A DNA stretch of 64,000 nucleotides from Eopsaltria australis (taxonomy: Eukaryota > Chordata > Aves > Passeriformes > Petroicidae). The stretch is from NCBI GenBank assembly GCA_034509425.1, contig JAVTVJ010000121.1, forward strand, positions 682,001 through 746,000, in the 5' to 3' direction. Under the pieces are notes generated by a model that worked only from the letters and a program-made list of their open reading frames with translations, was not told the origin of the DNA and made no database searches. Positions 1 to 49,419 of the stretch are shown in pieces. Every line of letters begins with the position of its first letter. Position 1 is the first letter of the stretch. A program made the translations under genes and the position numbers.

Positions 1-1072
1 CTTCTGCTTGTCAAACTGATTTCAGGAGCTCTCAGGGGAACTAAAAAGGCAAAGACAAAGCTTTTGAGCTCAGGGGAAAGACAGAAAATTCTTGTCTGAT
101 ACCTCAGCCTACAATGAGGTGCCAGGAATGTAAGACTAAATAATCCAACAAGTTCTGTAGATTCTTGTTTAAGGATAACTTGACACTTCTTACACTTCTC
201 ACCTTCTGCATGCAGCACTGCCTGAGCAAACCTTTTTCTGTAAGGCCCTCAACATTTTCTTCTCTTATTGCTGCCAGCAGTAATCAAAGGCAACCAGCAC
301 CTGAGTGGTCTGACACACTGCCTGCCAAGGTCATATGCAGCAGCTCCAACCAAGAGCTCAGACAACAACCTGCACTATTGAACACTTGGTGCATGTTTTC
401 TTCCACCAACCATGTAATGAGGGTTCTGACAAAGAGACAGGCAGACAACTAGAAATGGCAATGCTCCATGCTGCCAAAGCTTAACCCTGTCAGGATTTAT
501 TAATCACATCTAATGATCTACACTAAACAGTTTGTTGTTGTCGTGATGTTCAGATTAATTAAATCATTGCACAGAAGTAAGTCAGCAGGGTCTTTTACAA
601 AATTCTGATGCTACTAAAAAAGGCACATAGACACAAAAACCCAGAACAAAACAGAAGGTTAAATTTTTTCCGTACAGCAAATTTTTATTTCAAATTTTCC
701 TACAAAATTAGCAAAATACGCAGTAAGAGTGCAGTTTGAGCCACATTTCAGATGCCCAAGAGAGCATCATAGAAACTAAATCATAGGCTACTGTCAAATT
801 CTCATCCTCAAGGGAGTTCTTAAAGATCTAAAATAGTTATTAACATGATTTAATGAAATTTCTTTCAACATAGACTCTGTGTAATACACACTGTTGCCCT
901 GTCAGAATGTTATTTTATTCTCATTTCTTCCATGAGCTGCTGTCTTGTACTGTGGTATCCAGAAATCTCAGTGGTATCAACAGAAATTTGAGACCCTCAA
1001 GAACTGTTACCACGGGTTTGCATAATTCAACTCAGCGCAGATAAAAATGTTCACCAGAATAATTTGTCTTAC
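1..1072 (-). other. PRTG: PRTG intron 9 (partial)
   Basis: Sequence downstream of the exon 9 donor up to the window edge. No further FN3 exon, splice-flanked reading frame or recognisable repeat was found. AT-rich intronic DNA. Confidence 0.8.
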
Positions 1073-39391
<38,319 letters not shown>

Positions 39392-39412
39392 TCAGCGGGA
39401 CGCGGCTGGCAT
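39392..39412 (-). promoter_or_regulatory. Six-codon upstream ORF abutting the PRTG start codon
   Basis: ATG at 39412-39410 opens Met-Pro-Ala-Ala-Ser-Arg and stops with TGA at 39394-39392, directly next to the PRTG ATG at 39391. The upstream ATG has G at -3 whereas the main ATG has T at -3, so scanning ribosomes may often use the upstream one. It matters only if transcription starts upstream of 39412, as the promoter layout suggests. Confidence 0.55.
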
Positions 39413-39522
39413 GCCCCGCCGGCCGCTCCACACACCGGTCAGCGGGCGAGGGGAGGAGACTGGTGACGGACGGAGCGGCCCCGGCGCGCCCGTCCCGGCC
39501 CTACTCTCTGCATCTCGTCTCC

Positions 39523-39527
39523 ATTGG
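39523..39527 (-). promoter_or_regulatory. PRTG: CCAAT box of PRTG promoter
   Basis: Minus strand GGCCAATGG, a good NF-Y context, about 135 bp upstream of the PRTG ATG. Confidence 0.55.
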
Positions 39528-39570
39528 CCTTTGGGGAGAAGAGGGGCGAGGGGCAGGGCCGGCCGGAGGA

Positions 39571-39585
39571 GGGAGGGAGGGAGGG
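39571..39585 (+). promoter_or_regulatory. G-quadruplex motif in PRTG promoter
   Basis: Four GGG runs separated by single A (GGGAGGGAGGGAGGG), the tightest G4 consensus. It lies on the strand that is template for PRTG, about 185 bp upstream of the ATG, between the CCAAT box and the GC boxes. Confidence 0.6.
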
Positions 39586-40010
39586 ACGCCGCTGGACGGG
39601 GCGGGCCGCAGGGCGGGGGTCGCGGCGGACAATGCGCCGGGGCGGGGGGGCGGCAGGGCCGGCCAGCCCCGCGCACGAGGGGCCGCGGGCTCCGGCGCCA
39701 TCTGGGCCGAGCACGGCCCCGCAGACGCGGCGCCTCCCGGACAGCTCCGGACCCGACGGCAGCTCCCCCGACCCCCGAGCCGGGCAGGCGCTGCCGGCTG
39801 CGGTACTTGGCGGGCGGGCTGAGCCTTCCAGCCGCGGCTGGAGCTGCCGGCCATGCCGACCCCCGGGACGCCGGGCTTCCCCGGGATGCCGCACGGCTCA
39901 CCGGCATGGCGAGCATCGGCAACACGTGCGCTGCAGCCGGCGCGGCGTTACCGACGGGCTGTGCCAAACCCAGAGCTCCCCGCCCCGAGCACCGAACCTG
40001 GAGAGGTGCT

Positions 40011-43000
40011 GAGCACTGGACCCTGCACTGCCCGGCGCAGGTGCAGCACTGTTCAGGTGTGCCAGAGCATCCTCACACCCAGATAAAACTGGTCTTTCCA
40101 CACGTGCAGACGAATGTTTGACTTAAGGATGGGCATTGATCAGAAATAAAAAGCCAGTTTTGTAAGTGGTTCTCACTGAGCCTATCCTACAGCACCAATA
40201 AAACCACTTCCAGATGGCCACATGGGACAGTGCTGTACTGTGGAGGATGAGCTGCCCTTTACTTACACCTTCAGAAAACAGCCTTAAGTTCACATCTGCC
40301 TCAAAATAGCTTGCAAAAATGCAACCTAAACTGCAAACATGGCTTGAGAATCATGCTATCACCACCCTCCGGATAATGTGTATAGGAGATACCATCAAAT
40401 GCTGCCGCTATCATTTAAGCTTTCAGTTCCACCACTGATTTTACTCCGTGCTTGCAGCCAGCAATTTCTAATCTCTTTTTTTGTCTGTTCAGATTTCTAG
40501 TTTCTAAAGTTACCACGTAGGAAGGCATCTTCTTACTCAGCAGATTTGCCCTATGTTTGCATTCATTGTTAGAGCTGCTGACTTCAGTGACAGGCAAGTT
40601 TTTACTGCTTTTTGTTCCTGCCAGCACTGCAAAGCTCACAGAGCTGAGAGCTGGCAGCGAAACCAGTCCCTTCTGCTGCATCATCACCGGGATTGGCTGC
40701 AGCCTGAGTCAGTGACTCTGAAAGCCTTTGGGAGAAAAATCAAAACTACCAAAATGTGATGTAAACCACAGGTTGACCTACATTGCCTTACTCACTTGTC
40801 AGAAATACACATGCAGAGTTTTCAGTGTAGGTAATTAGGAGATATTTACTTTACATGCAAATCACTTACCCAAAAGGCATCCAGACAGTTTCACAGTCAC
40901 TTTGCAGAGCAGAACTGCACGTGCACTGCTTTGGTGTCCAAATAGGACCAAATACAGCAACAGGATCCACTTGACCCAGTATTTTTCAATTTTCCTCAGT
41001 GTTTTAATTTATCTAATCAGAAAAGTGTGAACTATGAAAAAAAAATCACAAGCAGTCTTGTTTATATTATTTTTGAGCATTAATGACTAAATATTCATTC
41101 ATTCTCATAGCTTTCATCTGTAGCTCATGCTGGCACTGTAGTCTCTCCTGCTAAAGTCTGATTCATCAATGTGACCTGAATTTGAGATTTACTAGAGGAG
41201 CTCAGCACGTCTAGAAGAAAAACAATGTAGAGGATGCAATACCCAGAAACATTTCTATGCCAGATGCCTTGATCAGTTGGTGGAGTGGCTGGAGCTGTCC
41301 CTGGGAGATGTGAGGTCATTTCCCTGCAGACCTTGGCTTCCTGCAGGCATGAGTGGGTGGCTGAGCTGTACTGCCCAGCACTGGACACTATCCCACCTGT
41401 AATGGGGGAACACCTCCTTGCCCAATTCACTAGGAGGAGGAGTTGGTCTGAGTTGACCTGGGGACAAAAAATAAGCCAATAGAGAGAGAGCAGGTTGTAG
41501 TCCTGCTACTTTTGGGCTGATTTGCCTTAGCTGTGTCCTCTGTGCTCACTGCTGTATTCTGTTGTGATGGGGAAACTGCTTTACCATCTCCCTGGACTAC
41601 ACTGTGCCAGCAGGAGATTTTGACTCATGAGATCAAATGCAATATTTGTCTCAAATGGCTTAACAAACAAAGTGCTTCCCTCTGGAATGCTCCTTGTGTC
41701 TGTGTCTGGGAAGTTACAAACACCAATATTTTCATTTTCACATTTCTCTTTAACAAAATATGTAATAAAATTCCTACTAGAACTGAGCAGTTCAATAGCA
41801 AGATGAGTAGAAACTCTCCCTCATTAATTTGTCAGGATTCATCATTTTAACACATTTCCCTGTAATTAATTGGGTAAGAGATAGTGCAGGCTTGTGATAA
41901 CGTATCTAAATTCATACATAACTGATAAACTCACTGAACCACAGTTTAAAGGCACTGCCAGTTGTAACTTTGTCAAATACACTGTATTTGTAAAAATGCA
42001 GCCAATGAACACAATTATCTACTTGGCCAACCATTTCAGAAGCACTATCTTGAGAAAGACAGGCAGTCCAGGAGTATAAGATCTTTCCAGCCAACATAAA
42101 CAAAGCTATGCCTACTTTGCTGCAAGGCAGCAATTTTTCTTCTGTCACCAACACAGACTTTTTTTGCTTGACTCTAGCTGTATTTTTGGCTATCCAAACT
42201 TCCCCAGTTTTTTTGGTTCTTTACAGATCCGTAGAAACCCTTTTCTATGTTTTCTCTTAGATTTTTGGGTCTGCAAACAAGCTGCACACATCTTTCAAAG
42301 AAATAATAACTTGTAATACTTGTGCAGTCAGCTCCTCAATGTCTTAAGACCCAAGCCTGTAGTAAAAGTTCTCTTTGAAGTGCTATCAACAGCTGGAACA
42401 ACAGCATGCTGTCGAGGTTGCTGTCTGTAAATAACCTGATTTACCTTATGCTGCATTTCAAGCCTCAGCCCTGGCCAGAATGATCTATATGCTTCCTGGA
42501 GAGAAAGATTTTAAAAATCAGGTTGACTTGAACAGATCTGACTCAACATTTTGCTCCATTGGCTGTTGGCAATTCATCCAGGACTGCTAAACTGAGCTAG
42601 GGCTATAAAATCCAGATTTTTGGTACTATTATTAACCAAAAGAGGGATTTTCCAAACATGTATAAAATCTCATGACTGTGCTTATACACTTTGTCTGAAG
42701 CGTTACCAGCATCTCTAGAAAGCCAGGAGTCTTCCCTGGGACAGAATGTAGCAGCCTCAGGAGAAGGAAAGAAGCTGAAAATTCACTAACTGGACCTTCC
42801 CAAGATGAACTCTGTATTTATGAGATCACTGTGGCCCCAAACCCAGGATGGAGAATGCAGTTTCTTTCCACATTAGAATAAGATTTTTCTGGTGTTAGAA
42901 CATTTACATCTCCTTCAGCTTAAACCAGGAACAGTCCTGTTTGGTCTGTGGTCACTTTTTCACCCCTATCTGAGAAAATGAATAGCATCATGTTAGCTCT

Positions 43001-46000
43001 TTCATCCCTGTGGCCTGGAAAAGCTGTCACAGCAGCAAAGATGGTGTTTGGCATGGCCACAAATGGCCTGAGCTGGGTTCCCATATGCTGCTGCATTGCA
43101 CCTGATCTAACAAGCTCAGAAATGGGAAAGCGGTTTTGCCCACATGGTCTTTTCTCCTGTTTTGGCTTCATGTGGCTGTGCTCTTAACACCATAATGACG
43201 TGGAACAGAAAAGGAGGGGAATGAACATCTCTGGGTGGCAAACAGGAGACATGGGGAGAGAGTTATTTACAGCAATCACTATCCTCAGTTAGCTGTGGCC
43301 CATAAGGGTGGGGTCCTGGAGCCCAAATCCATTTTCAAACGGACATATAATCATTTTCCTGGTCTCCCACAGGCTCAGCCCTTCCCTGATACCAGTGCCA
43401 GGTCCCAGCTCACCCTCCAGCTCTGCTGGGAAGAGCTGCTGGGTGTCACTGCTGGTATGGAGGAAGCTGGAGCTCCAGGCACCACAGGGCACAGCAGCAC
43501 AGGCAGCTGAGCGAGGCTGTAGCAGTGCTGGAACTGCAGCCCAGGGCTGGCTGGGAGCAGTGGTAATTGCCAGAAACCTATTAACTGCAGGGAATTACAG
43601 CAATTTGCACCAGCCAACTCTCCCCTTCAGACAGAGTCCCCAAAGCCCAGCTAAGGGGCTGCCACGACGCTGCACTCCTGGCAGGGTGTCATTAACTCTT
43701 CTTCTCAGGGAAGCCCCTTTTGTCCTTATAGTTCTTGCTCCAAGTGTTTTTGATCTGGTGTCACTGTAAGCATGTTTAGACACTTTCTTCTTTCTCATGC
43801 CAAACTCCTGACCCAATTACAACTGTATTCCCAGATTTGAAGTAAGTTACACTAACTCTATTAAGACCCACCATAAAAATGTTTACTTTTGGCTCATTTG
43901 GTCACTTAGTGGATTCTTGTTTCATTCTAAACCTGTGTACAGTTACCATCTCCATTGCCTTCTCAGAGGAGAGTCACTCCTTCCATGAGCAGATGGGCAA
44001 GCACACTTTGGGCTGAGCCCTTGGGATGCTAATGAACTTTCTCTCCAGGGAGCCTTCCTGAACAGGAAAAGCATACCTTGATAAAGGGATTTTAACACAG
44101 ATCTCATCATAAAACAACAACTCTAAAGTGAAAGCAATTTAAATTATTTGCTATATTAGCATTTTTTCCCCCTTCCAGCCACCTTCCAGTGCTTCACTGG
44201 CCCAAATCAGTGGTGCATCTTTGCCAGGTTGTTTCACAGTGCCCCAGAGGCAGCCTCCAGCTGTTTACCCCCACCCCTGAAGGCTTGACACACCAGAATG
44301 AAGAGGACCCTGCCATGAATTTCAGCTGGAGATGGATGACACCCCAACATCCTCTCCCCTGCTGCCAGAGGTAACAGGCAGTTAGGAACAGAAACCTCAC
44401 AGGGATCTGGCAAAGTTCATTCCCTTGCTCTCCCATGCCCATTTGCTGCTACTGGAAGGTGAGGAAATATGTAAATATTTTTGGTCAGTCAGCCTGCTGT
44501 TTCCTAGATGCAAACCACCAGATCTTGTTGGTACTTTTAACAAACCACACAGCTACAGAGAAAGGGGCATACCTGATCCCAGATGCACTCTTGCCCTCAC
44601 ACACAGGGTAAAGACTTTATGGTGTGGAGTTTGAATTTATTGCAGCTCCAAGCTCTCTCTTCTGGCCTTCATGCCACAGTTGATGCTCCTCTGCTTCAGT
44701 GAACTTTCTGAACACATAACCTGTTGGAAAATCCTTTCTGTTTTTCAGTAGAGCATGTTTTTTCCTGGTTTATCTCCCTAGCCTAGCTCTTAGGTGTAGA
44801 AACACCAAGGATTGCAACATGGGGCAGAAGGTGTGGCAATAGCATGGGGCAGCGACTCAGATCAGCCAAACCACCATGAACATATCCCAGGCCAGGGAGC
44901 CTGCACATTTCTGCCATTCCACCTTGGGCTCTCAAACAAGGAGCTAAGCACCACTGACTCCCTCTGAGCTCAGGGGTGCTCAGCACTGCTGGGAGGACAG
45001 TCCTCAGCACTTGGCTGGCATGGGACCAAAGTGACAGTAGACTGGCAGCAGCAGCTGGAATCTGCACACTGAAACACAGAATTCATAAAGGGTTTATGCA
45101 TACATAGAAATTGCGAGGCACGGAAATGGCCAGCAAGTGGAGAAGAGCTGTCCCATAAAATGCATTTGCAATGTATATACTTTTTAATTGGCTTACTACA
45201 GTCCCCTCTCTCAACCCTTTTCCCAACGTGGAAACAAACAAAATCCTGGAAATGCTGCAGTACTGTACTGATGTACTACTTTATCTTCCATAAATCAAAG
45301 TGTTCAGGCACTGGGTCGATACAATAAGTATCAGACCAAGAATAACTAAACAGAAAGAAAATATCTCCTAGGTTACCATTTTCTATGTTTGAATCTACAA
45401 AGGAATCTCTCAGAGGCAGCTTTTTGTTAGTCTGTCATGCTTTATCATGATAACCCACTGTTCTGCAGCTATTTGTTTAGCAACAGGCATGAAATATGGT
45501 CTCCTTTCATCCCTATGTAAGTTACCTTCATTCTGCTGTTACAACAGGAAACAGGCAAATAATTTCTTCCTCTTTTCCTTTATATGTTTGCAATGATGAA
45601 ACAAATACTGGAAATAAAATAAATTAAAAACAAGGCAAGTCAGAGGCTAGCTAGCATTTGAACATACTGCTGTAAATACCATGCTACAGATACCTATTTT
45701 ATTTTTGCTGTGAAAGATTGCCTTTCCTTTGTCTTTGCATTCTCAGCATGTTAACAATGTGGTCTCTCTTATCTACAATTTATCCCCAGGAACTATTAAA
45801 AAGAAGGATTGGAGGAGGCTTCCTGCTGCTCTTGTCCCATTTCATCTCCCAGAGACATAAGGGATTGCTGGTCAGGGAGAGGCCACTTGGCCAAAGCAGG
45901 CTGTGCCCCTCGGTTTATCTCGGTGCTGCCAGCGCTGCTCCCTCCAGCGCACTGCCCTGTCACGGGAGAGCGATCGCCTCTCACGAGTGTGAAGATAAAC

Positions 46001-46860
46001 AGATTTGAAGCCTTCAAGGCATGTTCCCAGCACCTCCTCCCCCTCACATGCACACAGAGGCTCGGCCTGCAAATGCCCCTGTGCACAACACGGCTTTGGG
46101 GATGGAGACCGAGATGTTTGAAGGGCCACACAAAGCTGTGACTTGCACCAAAATGACTTTTTCAAGAATTCAGGCTGACCCGCTAAAGGCAACACCCCGG
46201 TGCAAGGAGCGAGCTAAGGGGGGTGAACCGAGGGGGGCCAAAAGCTGGGCATTGCAGGGCTGATTTCTTTTGATGCCCAAATTGCCACCTCCCTCAGCTG
46301 CAGTCACTGGGATTTTATCTCAACTGGGCTGCAGGAGTCTCCTGGGGGCCTGTGGGGATCTCCCCTATTTAAAGGCTCTGGAAGAGCTGTCTGCCCAGTG
46401 CTGGACAGGTTTTGAGGGCAGGAGACACAGCTGGATCACAGTGCCCTGCATGGCCCAAGGGACTGTGGGGAAACAAAGCAGCCCACCCCAATTCCTCCTT
46501 CCCCTGCAATGTTACTGACCTGCCTTAGGTCTCCACCTGGTCTCTGCCCAGGCACAGCAGAGCAGGAGGAGATCAGAAACTTCTGGAAGCACATCCTCAG
46601 GTGCCCTCAGTTCAATGCAATTCAGCACTTGCCAACCCAGCATAGGCACTGCCAGTTGCAAAGAGATTATGTTGCCAAGCGAGGAATCAAGAGAACTAAT
46701 CCTGATGGAAATAACTTGGGGGGCAAATTGCAACTTTTTTTTTTTGTTGTTGTTTTGCTGGAATTAATTCCCTGGTTCAATTTAGTGAGTGACATACACA
46801 GGTATGCCTGCATAATGCCTCAGGAGAGCAACCAGCAGATAAAGCTGCTCATAGTATAAC
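40011..46860. other. Intergenic DNA upstream of PRTG
   Basis: About 6.8 kb between the CpG island and the candidate elements nearer NEDD4. Short open frames on both strands overlap and lack domains or splice context. The part from about 43.2 to 46.5 kb is somewhat GC-richer but shows no recognisable gene or repeat family. Confidence 0.7.
46734..46755. repeat. T-rich run with TTG repeats
   Basis: About ten T followed by GTTGTTGTTTT. Low-complexity tract. Confidence 0.7.
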
Positions 46861-46864
46861 TGCT

Positions 46865-47065
46865 CATGGTATAACAGTGCTGCTATCCAGTTATCTGTGC
46901 TGCTAATCATTAGCCCAGGATTATGTTTGCTAAATGCTAAATAACATTTTGCTGTCATTTGTGTCCAGATACCTCTGTAAGATCACAGTGGCCAGATGCT
47001 GGCGCATGACGGAAGCTGTATTGTTTAAATAATACACATACGGAATACACACCAAAATGTTCATG
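46865..47065. promoter_or_regulatory. Candidate conserved element with GCTAATCATTAGC palindrome
   Basis: A perfect palindrome, GCTAAT-C-ATTAGC, at 46902-46914 is two inverted homeodomain cores. It sits in non-repetitive sequence with further GCTAAATGCTAAAT motifs and a few CpGs (near 47003 and 47041). Enhancer role is inferred. Confidence 0.3.
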
Positions 47066-47699
47066 CTAAGGAACTGGGGGAAAAAAGGATGTGTGCCATG
47101 TGTGTGGGGCGGTTATGACAAATTAGGGAGTTAAATCGTGCTCAGTGAAGACCAGGCCACTGCAAGTCATTGGGTGGAAAACCCATTTGGAGCAGCTGGG
47201 GCTATCCCACCCAGCCTCAGCACCCAAAGCATGGTGCCTAATCAGAGCAAACTTTCAACATACAGACAGAAGCTCTCCAAATCCTGCCAAGTGTTCAAAT
47301 CCTGGTGGCTTCAGGAGGAGCCTGCCCCATTCACACCTCCAGTGCAGGACACCCCCAGTCACATCCTGCAGCCCACTCCCCACCACAGCCCAGCTGCAGC
47401 CCCACACCAACTGATTGAGCTGCTCCAATTAAATACAGTGTGATCAGGATTAATTTCTTTCTCCACTGAGAGATCAACTGATCCAGCCTGTTTGCACCTT
47501 AAGAGTCAGTTAAACAGCTGGACATTTTCCAGTACAGAAAAGCATTTACGTGACCTAAATGTTGTTAGTTTTTCTAATTCAGGTCTACGTAAGCATGAAA
47601 AATTTCAACTTCACCTCTTATCTTTACAAAATTGTAGACATTTTTAGAAATGAAAATCTGATCTTAGAAAGGCTTACAGTCAGACTCCAAATTCTCAGT

Positions 47700-48560
47700 G
47701 TGGAGAACAGCAAAATGAATTAATTTGCATAATAATAAATTTTAGCTACATGTTAATAGAGCTCAATTATATTATATTGGATGAAGCAGCACCTCACATT
47801 TTGACAGCTAACCTTTAATTATACAAAGAAAAGCACTTCTAACATTCTGGTAAAGCACAGAGAATTACTTTTTACTAACCTGTGAAATAATTATTCTGTG
47901 AGTCTTCAGAACAGGATGCCTATAACTACTGGACTGAGACCCAAAGTAAGAATGAACAGCTTCTCAGTCTCCTGATTTTGGGACAGTGTCTGTAGGTCTA
48001 CTTAGAAAGGCAGGCATTTATTTAAAACTCTGCATTACAGCAAGTAATAGTGCATGAACAGCTAATTAGGAATAAATCTATTAAGGATGGACAACTAATT
48101 GCTGGGCAGCAATACATAGAATGGGGGGGGGGGGGCTCATAACTCCATCAAACACTTTCTGAAATTGAATTTATTATATAGTTATCATAACTAGAAAATT
48201 ATGTGTTGTAGCTGTTCAAAGTAAATAAAATATATTCACATAAACCACAGCTTCAGCTAGAGAGCAATTTCTAATATCTTCTATAGAGAAATTCCTTTAC
48301 TTGGGCAAAGGAGGAAAGCAGATTTTCCAGACAAAGGGATGACATGGCATGGCCTGGCCAGGGTAACTTCTATTAAAGTGGCATAGTTTGTCATATCTGA
48401 CAACCCACTGAAGAAAGTTATCACTAGTTAAGGGCCTGACCCTGCATTCCTTAAGTAGACAAAAATCCCTTTGAAGTCAATGAAGCATCCTGCTCAGATA
48501 ACTATATCAGGATTTGACAATTAATGAAAACTTCTAATTTCTTAAGTAGATTATAAAAGG
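47700..48560. promoter_or_regulatory. Candidate conserved AT-rich intergenic region
   Basis: Contains a perfect octamer ATTTGCAT at 47723-47730, TAATTA at 48063-48068 and further TAAT sites. It lacks open frames and repeat signatures apart from the poly-G run inside it. Motif-level inference only. Confidence 0.22.
48123..48135 (+). repeat. Poly-G run (13 G)
   Basis: Thirteen consecutive G on the plus strand. A homopolymer prone to length variation and sequencing error. Confidence 0.85.
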
Positions 48561-49364
48561 TTTTCCCTGAAAAATAACTATTACATGTTACTCACACCAA
48601 CTCCTTCACAGTGGGTTTGCTTCCAGCAGCTCTTGCAGCACAGGAACTGTTTTTCACTAACTAGGAATTACCAAAAGTCAAAACCACATTGTTTTCTATT
48701 TGCATTGATCTGCCTTAAATGTTCTTCTCTAGCTGATGTCTAGTTGAAGGTTTTGACAGCTTTGCATTCAAAAGGTCAGTAAGCAGTCCTTGGGGCAATT
48801 TGATTTAAACCTTTAGCATTTTGCATAGTCCCAAGCAGCAGTGCATAGAAGGTGTATTCACAGCCTCTAAAAGGTCATACTTCCCAGCCCTCAAAACAAA
48901 ACCCCAATTAGAAATATTTCAGCTTGTAGAAAATATCAGAAAAGCTATCAGACAATTATGGAAACATTTGCGATTAAATTCAGTTCAAAATGGGTTAAGA
49001 AAAACAAATTGTAATGTATGTTTTTAGACTGTGTTGTATTTCAACGGGAAGTTTTACATTCTGTCACATTTGGGAAGGCTGCCTTATCTGTCTTTCCTCA
49101 AGAGGCAGGCTCACTTACTTAATGTCTGTTTAGGTTTTCCAAGCCGCTTGGCCTCCCCCCTCCCCAAAATCCCAAACCTCTCTCTGGGATGAGAACCTGA
49201 AACCTACAATGCAAAATTTGTTTGAAGTCTCATTAAGCAAGAAACCTCAAATTAAGGACAGCTCAGCAAAACAAAACATTTTTCTACAGAATCACGGGGA
49301 CATAAACCAAGCATTACATGGAAGTTCTCCCTCATTATCCCCTTTGTGAGTTGTTTGTATTCTG

Positions 49365-49378
49365 ATTAGCGTGCTAAT
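49365..49378. promoter_or_regulatory. Inverted homeodomain-type repeat ATTAGC-GT-GCTAAT
   Basis: Two perfect 6-bp inverted arms with a 2-bp spacer, in an AT-rich noncoding context. It uses the same arms as the palindrome at 46902-46914 but in the opposite order. Confidence 0.3.
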
Positions 49379-49419
49379 GATATATGTTCCACAGAGAAAA
49401 AGCAATTAAGACTCCACTT

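Noticed and set aside
42920..43187. Pair of overlapping open frames, one on each strand (plus 42948-43187, minus 42920-43171)
   Set aside because: Complementary shadows of each other with no domain, splice sites or neighbouring exons.
45718..46263. Overlapping open frames of 80-111 codons on both strands in intergenic DNA
   Set aside because: GC-richer sequence with mutual overlap on both strands and no recognisable protein content.
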